Source: Solirubrobacterales bacterium (GTDB lineage Bacteria > Actinomycetota > Thermoleophilia > Solirubrobacterales > Solirubrobacteraceae). Taken from it: a stretch of DNA of 19,905 nt. Location: positions 1-19,905 of the forward strand of contig JAOPZQ010000663.1 in NCBI GenBank assembly GCA_025964075.1, written 5' to 3'. The translations under genes and the position numbers were made by a program. Positions 13,224 through 19,890 of the stretch are shown here, piece by piece (the first letter of the stretch is position 1; every line of letters begins with the position of its first letter). The notes under the pieces were generated by a model. It made no database searches and had not been told where the DNA came from. It saw nothing but the letters and a program-made list of their open reading frames with translations.

Positions 13224-15371
13224 ATGCAGAAGATCGACACGGCACGAGGCCGAACGGGATCGGCCGACCACGAGTTCGAGGGGCATCTGATCGGGCTCCT
13301 CGGAAAGTTGATGCTCCGGCTCCGGCGGACCCTGCAGCTCGAGCGCACGTGCATCTTCCTGCGTGACGAGGATGATCCTCGCGCCCTCGTCGTCACCGCG
13401 GTCGCCGGCGTCGACGACCGCGTCCTGCATGCGCGGGTAGGCATCGACGAGGGCATCGTCGGCCGCGTCCTCGCGACGGGCAAGCCGGTCGTCATGGGCC
13501 CGGGGGACTGGCAGGGCACGATGCCGCGCGAGCTCGCCGCCGGGGCGCACGGTGCCGTCTGGGCGCCGCTCGTCTGGAGCGGCGAAACGCGCGGCGTCCT
13601 CTTCGGCGCCACCGAGCGGAGCGATCGCCGTCTCGGCCCCGAGGATCTCGAGAACCTGACCGAGTTCGCCGCGCTCGCGGGCACGGTCGCCGAGCACGCC
13701 CAGATGCGCGAGCGCCTCGAGGGGACCATGCACGCCGGGATCGAGACGCTGGCGTCGCTGATCGATCTCCGGGACGGATACACCGGGCGGCATTCCGACC
13801 ACGTCGTCACGATGGCTCGCCGCGTCGGCGAGCGCCTCGGACTCGACCGGCGCGACGTCGCCGAGATCTGCATCGCGGCTCGCCTCCACGACATCGGGAA
13901 GATCGGCGTGCCGGACAGCATCCTCCTGAAGCGCGGTCCGCTCAGTCCGACGGAGCAGAGCATCATCCGCTGCCACTCGGCGTGGGGCGCCGACACGCTC
14001 GCCCGGGTCCCCGGTCTCGACGCGGTGGCCGTTGCCGTCCGGCACCACCACGAGCGCTGGGACGGCCGCGGCTACCCCGATGGCATCGCCGGCGAGGACA
14101 TCCCGCTCGCGAGCCGGATCATCGGGGTCTGCGACGCCTTCGGCGCCATGACGAGCACCCGCCCCTACCGGCGCGCCCTCGACCTGAACGAAGCCCGACG
14201 TCTGCTCGTCGCGGGAGCGGGCGCCCAGTTCGACGAACGGGTCGTCGCCGCGATGTGCGAGGTGCTCGACGAGGGCGGGCTCGACCTGCCCGCCCCGGAG
14301 CCGGAGACGCCCGGGGCGGCGGAGGAGGCGGCCGCACCGGCCGACGAGCCGCACCGGCCGCCTCGCCGGAACCAGCCGCTCGTGCGGGCGTTCGAGCGCC
14401 TCGAGGCGTTGCCGGCGCTCAGCGAGTCGCGCCAGCGCGTGCTCGCGCTGCTGGGCGAGGAGCGCCCCTCGACCGACGACATCGTCGTCACGATCGAGTC
14501 CGACGCCGCGCTCACGATCGCCGTCCTCCGCGCCGCGAACCGCATGCCCGGGCGGACCCGGAGCCGGATCTGCGGCATCCCGGAGGCGCTGCGCGCGCTC
14601 TCGCCCCAAGGCATCGAACGCCTGGTGTCGCAGGTCGCCACGTTCGAGTTCTTCCAGCGGATCCCCGGCTGGGAGACCCCGGAGCACTTCCGCCTCCACG
14701 CCGTTGCCACCCAGCAGATCGCCGCCCGGATCGCGCGCTCACTCGAAGCCGAGGACCGCGACGTGATCATGGTCGCGGCGCTGCTCCACGACGTCGGCAA
14801 GCTCGTCCTCGCCGACGCCTACCGCGAATACCCGGGCGCCGTGCACGGCGGCGCGAGGACCCCGGAGGACCGAGTTCGGGCGGAGCAGCGAACGCTCGGC
14901 GTCGACCATGCCTCCGTGGGCGGCGTCCTGATCCGCCGCTGGGGCCTCCCGGACCGGATCGCGACCGCGGTGGAGCGCCACCACCTGGCCCATGAGACCG
15001 GAGACGCGGCGGTCGTCCGCCTCGCCGACATGCTCACCCACTACTCCCAGGGAGACGCCGTCGCCCCGCGGGAGCTCGAGCGCGCCGCCCGCACCGTCGG
15101 GCTCGACCCGGGCGGCGTCCGCGCGCTGATGTTCGAGCTGCCGCTCCCGGTCCCCGTGGCGCCGCGCGCGCAGGAGCCTTCGCCGCTGTCCCGTCAGGAG
15201 ACCCGGGCGCTGCGGGAGCTCGCCAAGGGGAAGGTGTACAAGGAGATCGCCGCCGAGCTCGGCCTCGCGGCGAGCACCGTGCGGAGCCATCTCCACCGCT
15301 GCTACGAGAAGCTCGGCGCGTCCGATCGGGCCCAGGCGGTCCTGATCGCCACCGAGAAGGGCTGGCTCTAG
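13224..15371 (+). CDS. GAF / HD-GYP / HDOD / LuxR-HTH multidomain regulator
   Basis: A 715-residue cytoplasmic signalling protein with four domains in order. A GAF-like sensor at about 15-165 (TCIFLRDEDD; GIVGRVLATGKPVV; APLVWSGETRGVLFGA). An HD-GYP phosphodiesterase at about 170-350, with H190, H222-D223 (LHDIGKIGVP), H251 and HHE-x-x-DG-x-GYP (275-285), all intact, so cyclic di-GMP hydrolysis is expected. An acidic, proline-rich linker (352-382) leads to an HDOD domain (about 387-640), itself keeping an HD pair (H522-D523). A LuxR/GerE DNA-binding domain closes it (about 654-715, LSRQETRALRELAKGKVYKEIAAELGLAASTVRSHLHRCYEKLG, split by position). Start: ATG 13224, with GGGAG six bases upstream. 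Its stop shares a CTAG with the convergent ArsR-like gene. A sensor that couples second-messenger breakdown to transcription is the likely role; target genes are unknown. Confidence 0.92.
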   Translation: MQKIDTARGRTGSADHEFEGHLIGLLGKLMLRLRRTLQLERTCIFLRDEDDPRALVVTAVAGVDDRVLHARVGIDEGIVGRVLATGKPVVMGPGDWQGTMPRELAAGAHGAVWAPLVWSGETRGVLFGATERSDRRLGPEDLENLTEFAALAGTVAEHAQMRERLEGTMHAGIETLASLIDLRDGYTGRHSDHVVTMARRVGERLGLDRRDVAEICIAARLHDIGKIGVPDSILLKRGPLSPTEQSIIRCHSAWGADTLARVPGLDAVAVAVRHHHERWDGRGYPDGIAGEDIPLASRIIGVCDAFGAMTSTRPYRRALDLNEARRLLVAGAGAQFDERVVAAMCEVLDEGGLDLPAPEPETPGAAEEAAAPADEPHRPPRRNQPLVRAFERLEALPALSESRQRVLALLGEERPSTDDIVVTIESDAALTIAVLRAANRMPGRTRSRICGIPEALRALSPQGIERLVSQVATFEFFQRIPGWETPEHFRLHAVATQQIAARIARSLEAEDRDVIMVAALLHDVGKLVLADAYREYPGAVHGGARTPEDRVRAEQRTLGVDHASVGGVLIRRWGLPDRIATAVERHHLAHETGDAAVVRLADMLTHYSQGDAVAPRELERAARTVGLDPGGVRALMFELPLPVPVAPRAQEPSPLSRQETRALRELAKGKVYKEIAAELGLAASTVRSHLHRCYEKLGASDRAQAVLIATEKGWL

Positions 15372-15961
15372 CTAGGTTCGGGCGGCGAGCGGTGGAAGTG
15401 CATGATCCCCAGCTCCGAGCGGATCGGCGCGGCGTCCTCCTGGACCTCGGCCCGCCGGGCCGCGCTCTCGGCGTTGATGCGCACCGCGGCGTCGAGCGTC
15501 TCCCCGAGGAGGCTCGCGAGCTCGGTCCACCCAAGCTCGTCGACCTCGAGGTACGTGCGGCTCACGTGGATCTCCGGATGATCGAAGCCGCCGGTCTGCG
15601 AGGCGGCCACCGCATGCTCGAAGAGCTCTGTCAGCGTGCGCCCCACCGTCTGCCGGCGCACCGAGACCGGCAGCCGCGCCCACTGCTCGTCGTCGAGCCA
15701 GGCGCGTGAGGTGGCGCGGTAGAAGTGCTCGATGGCGCCCCGGCGCTGCCGCGTGTCGACGAGCTCGACGCAGTCGAACTCCCGCAGCATCTTGACGTGG
15801 TAGCTGACGTTCCCGAGCGGCTCCTCGAGCGTGTCCGCGATCTGCTTCGGGCTCGCCGGGCCGCGCTCGACCAGCTGCTGCAGGATTCGTTGCCGCAGGG
15901 GATGTGACAGCGCCTTGTGGAGCTGGAGATCCACGGTGGGTCGTTCACGACTCAGGGTCAT
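15368..15961 (-). CDS. ArsR-like winged-helix transcriptional regulator
   Basis: A 197-residue regulator. The winged helix is at about residues 10-85: LQLHKALSHPLRQRILQQLV, SPKQIADTLEEPLGNVSYHVKML (recognition helix) and a wing ending GAIEHFYRAT. The remaining 110 residues form a helical domain of unknown role (RQTVGRTLTELFEHAVAAS; ELASLLGETLDAAVRINAES), longer than in classical metal-sensing ArsR proteins; no paired-cysteine metal site is seen. The start ATG 15961 lies inside the end of the sigma factor gene (17-base overlap), so the two are one leftward operon with coupled translation. Its TAG shares the four bases CTAG with the stop of the convergent GAF/HD-GYP gene. It may regulate the sigma factor or the divergent peptide cluster, but this is guesswork from position. 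Confidence 0.88.
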   Translation of the reverse strand: MTLSRERPTVDLQLHKALSHPLRQRILQQLVERGPASPKQIADTLEEPLGNVSYHVKMLREFDCVELVDTRQRRGAIEHFYRATSRAWLDDEQWARLPVSVRRQTVGRTLTELFEHAVAASQTGGFDHPEIHVSRTYLEVDELGWTELASLLGETLDAAVRINAESAARRAEVQEDAAPIRSELGIMHFHRSPPEPS

Positions 15962-16400
15962 AAGCGGAACTCAACGCGTCGCGCAGTCGCGCCCGCGCCC
16001 GGTGTAGGCGCACCTTCACGGTCCCTTCCGGTAAACCCACCGCGCTCGCGATTGCGGGCTGAGTCTGGTCGGCAACATACCGCAGGGCGACCAGGCGCCG
16101 GTCCAGAGGCGCGAGTTGGCGCATCGCCGTCCGCACGTCGAGGCCCATCAACGGAGGTGCGCCGGCCGGGTCCTCGAGCTCCGGAGCGTCCTCGAGCGTC
16201 AGCTCCGGCGGCCCGGCGCGCTCGTGGTGACGGGCCGCCTCGTTGATCACGATCTGACGCAGCCAGGCCTGGGGCCGCGCCGGCGTGCGACAGCTCCCGC
16301 GCGCGCGCCAGGCGCGGATCAGGGCCTCCTGCGCGACCTCCTCGGCGTCGCCGGCGCACGACGTCCGCTGAAGAGCGATGGCACGCGCGATCCGGCCCAA
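15945..16400 (-). CDS. ECF-type RNA polymerase sigma factor
   Basis: A 151-residue sigma-70 family protein of the extracytoplasmic-function type. Region 2 is visible at about 10-60 (CAGDAEEVAQEALIRAWRARG; PQAWLRQIVINEAARHHER) and region 4 at about 92-142 (LAPLDRRLVALRYVADQTQPAIASAVGLPEGTVKVRLHRARARLRDAL). The N terminus is odd: the only in-frame start is TTG 16400, and region 2.1 would be shortened. Protein-like sequence continues upstream in frame (TSWDWEAL) to a stop at 16445-16443 with no ATG, GTG or TTG; ATG 16416 is one base out of frame. A small indel, sequencing error or rare start codon is possible. It overlaps the ArsR-like gene by 17 bases and is divergent from the methyltransferase of the peptide cluster. 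No anti-sigma factor is recognisable. Confidence 0.82.
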   Translation of the reverse strand: MGRIARAIALQRTSCAGDAEEVAQEALIRAWRARGSCRTPARPQAWLRQIVINEAARHHERAGPPELTLEDAPELEDPAGAPPLMGLDVRTAMRQLAPLDRRLVALRYVADQTQPAIASAVGLPEGTVKVRLHRARARLRDALSSAYDPES

Positions 16401-16424
16401 TGCTTCCCAGTCCCATGAAGTTGG

Positions 16425-16456
16425 TGAAACGATCCCGACCGATCAGCGGGTCCTGT
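16425..16456 (+). promoter_or_regulatory. Possible ECF-type promoter of the peptide operon
   Basis: GTGAAAC (16424-16430) is followed after 16 bases by CGGGTC (16447-16452), ten bases before the ATG at 16462. ECF promoters often have an AAC-containing -35 and a short GTC-containing -10. No sigma-70 -10 is seen before this gene, unlike most others in the window. The match is loose. Confidence 0.25.
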
Positions 16457-16461
16457 CCATC

Positions 16462-17268
16462 ATGACCGTTTCCGCCCCGCCGGTTCCCGGCGCCGACGTC
16501 CGCTCGACCTACGACGCGCTCGCTCCCTTCTACGACCGGTTCACGGCCGACCACGACTACGAGCTCTGGACGCGCGAGCTCGAGGGGCTCGCCCGGCGTC
16601 ACGGCGCGCGGGGCCGGCGGCTCCTGGACCTCGCCTGCGGGACCGGGAAGAGCTTCGCTCCGTTCCTCGGCCGCGGCTACCGCGTCACGGCGTGCGACAT
16701 CTCCCCGGAGATGCTGCGGGTCGCCGCGACGCGGGCCGGCGATGCGGTGCGCCTGCTGGAGCGCGACATCCGCCGGCTCGACCGGCTCGGCGCGTTCGAC
16801 CTCGTGTGCTGCCTCGACGACGCGCTGAACTACGTCACCGACTCGGACGAGCTCGAGCTGGTGTTCGCCGGCATCCGCCGCAACCTCGCGCCTGGGGGCG
16901 TCGCCCTGTTCGACCTCAACACGCTCTGGTGCTACCGGACGTTCTTCGCCTCCTCCGCCGTGGTCGAGGACGACTCGCTCGTCCTGACCTGGCACGGTCG
17001 CGCCGACGCCTCCTTCGGCGCGGGCGAGCTCGCCGAGGCCGGGCTCAGCGCGTTCGTCGACGCCGGTGGTGGCGTGTGGCGGCGCACCGAGACCGTCCAC
17101 CGCCAGCGCCACCACCCGCGCGCCGTCGTCGCGGAGGCGCTCGAACGGGCCGGCCTCGCCGTCCTCGGCGTGTTCGGTCAGGACACCGGAGGGCGGATCC
17201 AGGGGGCGCTCGACGACGACGCCCACTCCAAAGCCGTGTACCTCGCGTGCGCCCGGGAGCACGCATGA
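16462..17268 (+). CDS. Class I SAM-dependent methyltransferase of the peptide operon
   Basis: A 268-residue Rossmann-fold methyltransferase. The SAM-binding motif I is LLDLACGTG (54-62), the acidic ribose-binding residue D79 follows in VTACDISPEML, and motif III-like ERDIRRL and the central FDLVCCLDDALNYV are present. Family length is normal. The acceptor cannot be read from sequence. ATG 16462 is preferred over an in-frame ATG at 16378 because the upstream part is antisense to the sigma factor. The gene leads a tight rightward group: 18 bases after its stop begins a 21-residue peptide gene, then an E1-like adenylating enzyme. In microcin C-like and other peptide pathways methyltransferases decorate the product or a precursor, so modification of the peptide or its adduct is a reasonable guess. 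Confidence 0.9.
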   Translation: MTVSAPPVPGADVRSTYDALAPFYDRFTADHDYELWTRELEGLARRHGARGRRLLDLACGTGKSFAPFLGRGYRVTACDISPEMLRVAATRAGDAVRLLERDIRRLDRLGAFDLVCCLDDALNYVTDSDELELVFAGIRRNLAPGGVALFDLNTLWCYRTFFASSAVVEDDSLVLTWHGRADASFGAGELAEAGLSAFVDAGGGVWRRTETVHRQRHHPRAVVAEALERAGLAVLGVFGQDTGGRIQGALDDDAHSKAVYLACAREHA

Positions 17269-17270
17269 CC

Positions 17271-17281
17271 AGGAGGGGAGG
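17271..17281 (+). promoter_or_regulatory. Strong Shine-Dalgarno of the 21-residue peptide gene
   Basis: AGGAGGGGAGG contains two overlapping anti-16S complements and ends five bases before ATG 17287. It is the best ribosome-binding site in the window and is placed for the peptide gene. It is poorly placed for the enzyme's alternative start at 17265. Confidence 0.8.
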
Positions 17282-17286
17282 TGACG

Positions 17287-17352
17287 ATGCTGAACATCGA
17301 GACGATCGATCGACCGATCATTCCCGACGCGTCGATCTGGAAGGGCGGGTGA
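17287..17352 (+). CDS. 21-residue peptide, candidate precursor for the E1-like enzyme
   Basis: A short gene between the methyltransferase and the ThiF-like enzyme. The peptide begins MLNIETIDRP, continues IIPDASI and ends W18-K19-G20-G21. Evidence that it is translated: an AGGAGGGGAGG five bases upstream; its TGA (17350-17352) overlaps the GTG start of the enzyme (17349-17351), a classical coupling; and 18 of 21 codons end in G or C, while the competing frame over the same bases has only 10 of 22. E1-like enzymes of the MccB/PaaA kind adenylate short ribosomal peptides, and ThiS/MoaD-type partners end in Gly-Gly as this one does. I infer it is the substrate, with activation at the C-terminal glycine. 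It could also be a translational leader for the enzyme. No homologue is known to me. Confidence 0.7.
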   Translation: MLNIETIDRPIIPDASIWKGG

Positions 17353-18494
17353 ACGGCCGGACGAGCGCGCCGCCGAGCGAAGACAGCCTCGGCGGTGCGC
17401 TCGACCCCGGCCCCGCGTTCCGCCTGAAGCCGTGGGTCGAGCTGTTCCCCGCCAGCGACGGCGACGTCTACGTGCTGCGGGGAGGGGCGCGCTCCGAGCT
17501 CGTGATCAGGCGGCCCTCGGCGCGCGATCGCGCCGTGCTCGCGGCGCTCGGCCGCGGGGTCGCCCGGACGCCGGAGCTGGCGGAGACGGTGGACCAGCTC
17601 CAGGGGGTGGGTCTGCTCGAGGAGCTCGACCCGGCCGCCGCGGAGGTGCTGTCCGAAGCGGACCGCGTGCGCTTCGATCGCCAGCTGCCGTACTTCGCCG
17701 ATCGGGCTCCCGGCGGCGGGCACGCCGCACAGGCGCGCCTGCGGGCCGCGACCGTCCTCGTCCTCGGATGCGGGGGGCTGGGGTGCTGGACCGCGGCCGC
17801 GCTGGCGTGCGCCGGCGTCGGGCGGTTCGTGCTCGTCGACCCCGACGTCGTCGAGCTCTCGAACCTCAACCGCCAGGTGCTCTACGGGGAGTCCGACCTC
17901 GGGCAGCGGAAGGTCGACGCCGCGGCGAAGCGGCTGCGCGGCCTCGACTCGTCGATCGAGTGCGTCCCGATCCCGACGGCCGTGGCGAGCGTGGAGGACG
18001 TGCTCGCCGTGCTCGGCCGCGGCGTCGACGTGGTGGTGGAGGCGGCGGACACGCCGCCCCACCGGCTCGCCCGGTGGGTGGATACGGCATGTCTCGAGCG
18101 GCGCGTCCCGCACATCTCGGCCGCCCAGGCCCCGCCGCTCCTCCGCGTCGGGCCGCTGATGGTGCCCGGCGTCACCGCGTGCTACTGCTGCCAGGAGCGC
18201 GCGGCGCGGCGCGACCACCCGCTCTACGACGAGCTCGTCGAGTTCCGCGCCACGGAACGGGCGCCGGCGACCACGCTCGGGCCCGCGTCCGGGATCGTCG
18301 GCGCGGCGATGGCGATGGAGGTCGTCAACTTCGTCAGCGGCGCCGCGGCGCCGGCGACCCTGGGCGGCGCGCTCCTGATCGACATCGTGACCGGCGAGCA
18401 GCGGCTCGAGGCGGTCGCTCGCGACCCGGAATGCCCTGCATGCGTTGGATTACTACCGTCGTCGGCGGCATTATGCACAGGAGTTCCTGAGTAA
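17349..18494 (+). CDS. E1-like (ThiF/MoeB/MccB family) adenylating enzyme with N-terminal clamp-like domain
   Basis: A 381-residue enzyme expected to adenylate a C-terminal carboxylate using ATP. Residues about 22-95 (RLKPWVELFPASDGDVYVLRGG; HTH-like end LAETVDQLQGVGLLEELD) resemble the winged-helix peptide-clamp/RRE domains seen in MccB and ocin-ThiF proteins. The ThiF domain (about 105-365) has GCGGLG (140-145), D164-P-D166, SNLNRQ (171-176, arginine finger R175), K188, D234 and two zinc CxxC pairs (C278/C281 and C362/C365). At the crossover loop TTLGPASGIVG there is no E1-type catalytic cysteine. The start GTG 17349 overlaps the peptide stop. ATG 17265 is in frame, overlaps the methyltransferase stop and has GGGAG upstream, but the added 28 codons have non-coding-like third positions. 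Likely partner: the 21-residue peptide. Confidence 0.88.
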   Translation: MNGRTSAPPSEDSLGGALDPGPAFRLKPWVELFPASDGDVYVLRGGARSELVIRRPSARDRAVLAALGRGVARTPELAETVDQLQGVGLLEELDPAAAEVLSEADRVRFDRQLPYFADRAPGGGHAAQARLRAATVLVLGCGGLGCWTAAALACAGVGRFVLVDPDVVELSNLNRQVLYGESDLGQRKVDAAAKRLRGLDSSIECVPIPTAVASVEDVLAVLGRGVDVVVEAADTPPHRLARWVDTACLERRVPHISAAQAPPLLRVGPLMVPGVTACYCCQERAARRDHPLYDELVEFRATERAPATTLGPASGIVGAAMAMEVVNFVSGAAAPATLGGALLIDIVTGEQRLEAVARDPECPACVGLLPSSAALCTGVPE

Positions 18495-18512
18495 ACGCTC
18501 TCTTCGCTGAAT

Positions 18513-18527
18513 CGCCGCGCTTCGGCG
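18513..18527 (+). terminator. Weak hairpin after the E1-like gene
   Basis: CGCCG (18513-18517) and CGGCG (18523-18527) can pair with loop CGCTT, 18 bases past the stop of the adenylating enzyme. The stem is only five base pairs and has no T-run, so complete termination before the protease gene is doubtful. Confidence 0.25.
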
Positions 18528-18585
18528 CCTCCACGGCCTTACGTTCGGATCCGGTCAGGGTCGGTAGCGACAGGGAGGTTGCGCG

Positions 18586-19848
18586 ATGGATCGGATCGCG
18601 ATCTGCGCCGCCGTCGCGGCGGCGGCTGTGTTTCCCGCATCGGCGAGCGCCGCCGGAGATCCGCTGCGCCCGCAGCAATGGGGCCTGGACCTCATGCACG
18701 TCGACGCGGCCCATCGGGTCACCGAGGGCGCCGGTGTCACCGTGGCGATCGTCGACACCGGCGTCGACGCCAGCCACCCGGATCTCGCAGGCAGCGTGAT
18801 CCCGGGGCCCGACCTGGTCACCGGCGACGGAGACCCGCGCGACGAGAACGGCCATGGCACGGCCGTGGCGGGCGTCGTCGGCGCGCACGAGGGCAACGGC
18901 ATCGGCATCGAGGGCGTCGCCCCCGCCAGCAAGCTCCTGGCGATCCGGGTCCTCGCGGCCAACGGCAGCGGGAACACCGGAACGGCCGCGGCGGGGATCG
19001 ACGCCGCCGTGGCGCGCGGGGCGCAGGTCATCAACCTCTCGCTCGGCAGCGGGCCGACGGTCACCCAGGTCCTGCTCCCCGACGACCGCCTGACGCAGGC
19101 GATCGAGCGCGCCGCGGCGGCAGGCGTGGTGATCGTCGCCGCCGCCGGCAACGACGCGCTGCCGCTGTGCGAGCAGCCGGTCGTGCGCCAGCGCATCCTC
19201 TGCGTCGGGGCCGTGGGTCGCTCCGACACCCGCAGCAGCTACTCGAACTTCGGCTTGCGCGTCGACGTCGTCGCGCCCGGTGGAGACCGCGACGGTCCGA
19301 TCGTCACGACCGTGGCGGGCGGGGGCTACGAGGGCTGGACCGGCACGTCCTTCGCCACGCCGATGGTCTCCGGCGTGGCGGCTCTGCTCGTCTCCCTGGG
19401 CCTCCACGGGCCGCAGGTCATCGACCGGCTCGAGGCGACGGCGCGGGACATCGGGTCGCCGGGCACCGATCTCGTGTACGGCCGCGGTCTGATCGATGCC
19501 GGGGCCGCCGTCGCGGGACTCGGGCCCGTCGCCCGTCCCGCCGGCGTCGCCGACGTCTTCGCCCGGGCGCCCGGCACGCAGAAGATCTCCGCGCTGCTCC
19601 GCCGGGGCCTGGCGGTGCGCTGCGGCGCGTCGGTGGCGACCTCCTGCACGGCGGCGCTGACGACGACCTTGGGGAAGGTCCTCGCGCGGGGCTCACGCCT
19701 CGTCGCTCCGGGCCTGCCGGCGACCGTCCGGCTGCGCGCGACGCGCGCCGGGCGCCGGGAGCTCGGGCGGGCTCGCCGCCTCCGGACCGTGCTCCGGATC
19801 GACGCGCAGGGCACGGCGCTCACTCGGTCGGTGCTGCTCGTGCGCTGA
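18586..19848 (+). CDS. Secreted subtilisin-like serine protease (S8 family)
   Basis: A 420-residue exported protease. The signal peptide is about residues 1-23 (MDRIAICAAV, hydrophobic, ending ASASA). The catalytic triad is complete: D57 in VAIVDTGVD, H90 in NGHGTAVAG and S255 in GTSFATPMVSG, with oxyanion N189 in AAAGND. There is no long inhibitor-type propeptide, since the catalytic domain begins about ten residues after the signal peptide. The last 110 residues (about 305-420) form an Arg/Ala/Leu-rich C-terminal domain of unknown role with a Cys pair (RCGASVATSC). ATG 18586 has GGGAGG seven bases upstream. It lies 91 bases after the E1-like gene on the same strand. S8 proteases process several ribosomal peptide products, but this one is secreted and may be unrelated to the cluster. 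Confidence 0.92.
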   Translation: MDRIAICAAVAAAAVFPASASAAGDPLRPQQWGLDLMHVDAAHRVTEGAGVTVAIVDTGVDASHPDLAGSVIPGPDLVTGDGDPRDENGHGTAVAGVVGAHEGNGIGIEGVAPASKLLAIRVLAANGSGNTGTAAAGIDAAVARGAQVINLSLGSGPTVTQVLLPDDRLTQAIERAAAAGVVIVAAAGNDALPLCEQPVVRQRILCVGAVGRSDTRSSYSNFGLRVDVVAPGGDRDGPIVTTVAGGGYEGWTGTSFATPMVSGVAALLVSLGLHGPQVIDRLEATARDIGSPGTDLVYGRGLIDAGAAVAGLGPVARPAGVADVFARAPGTQKISALLRRGLAVRCGASVATSCTAALTTTLGKVLARGSRLVAPGLPATVRLRATRAGRRELGRARRLRTVLRIDAQGTALTRSVLLVR

Positions 19849-19890
19849 AGCGCGACTCGGCGCGCGGGCGCCGGTAGGCTCCGGCGCGGG

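Noticed and set aside
12941..13996. Upstream extension of the zwf frame to an 859-residue protein
   Set aside because: The extension is antisense to the GAF/HD-GYP gene and its promoter region, and zwf has its normal length from 12940.
17265..17348. Start of the E1-like enzyme at ATG 17265, overlapping the methyltransferase stop (ATGA)
   Set aside because: It is plausible by overlap and has GGGAG upstream. However, the added 28 codons have only about half G/C third positions, against nearly all in the enzyme, while the peptide frame over the same bases looks coding. Kept as the main alternative.
17178..18218. 346-codon minus-strand frame antisense to the E1-like gene
   Set aside because: The plus-strand gene has a complete set of ThiF motifs; the antisense product has none.
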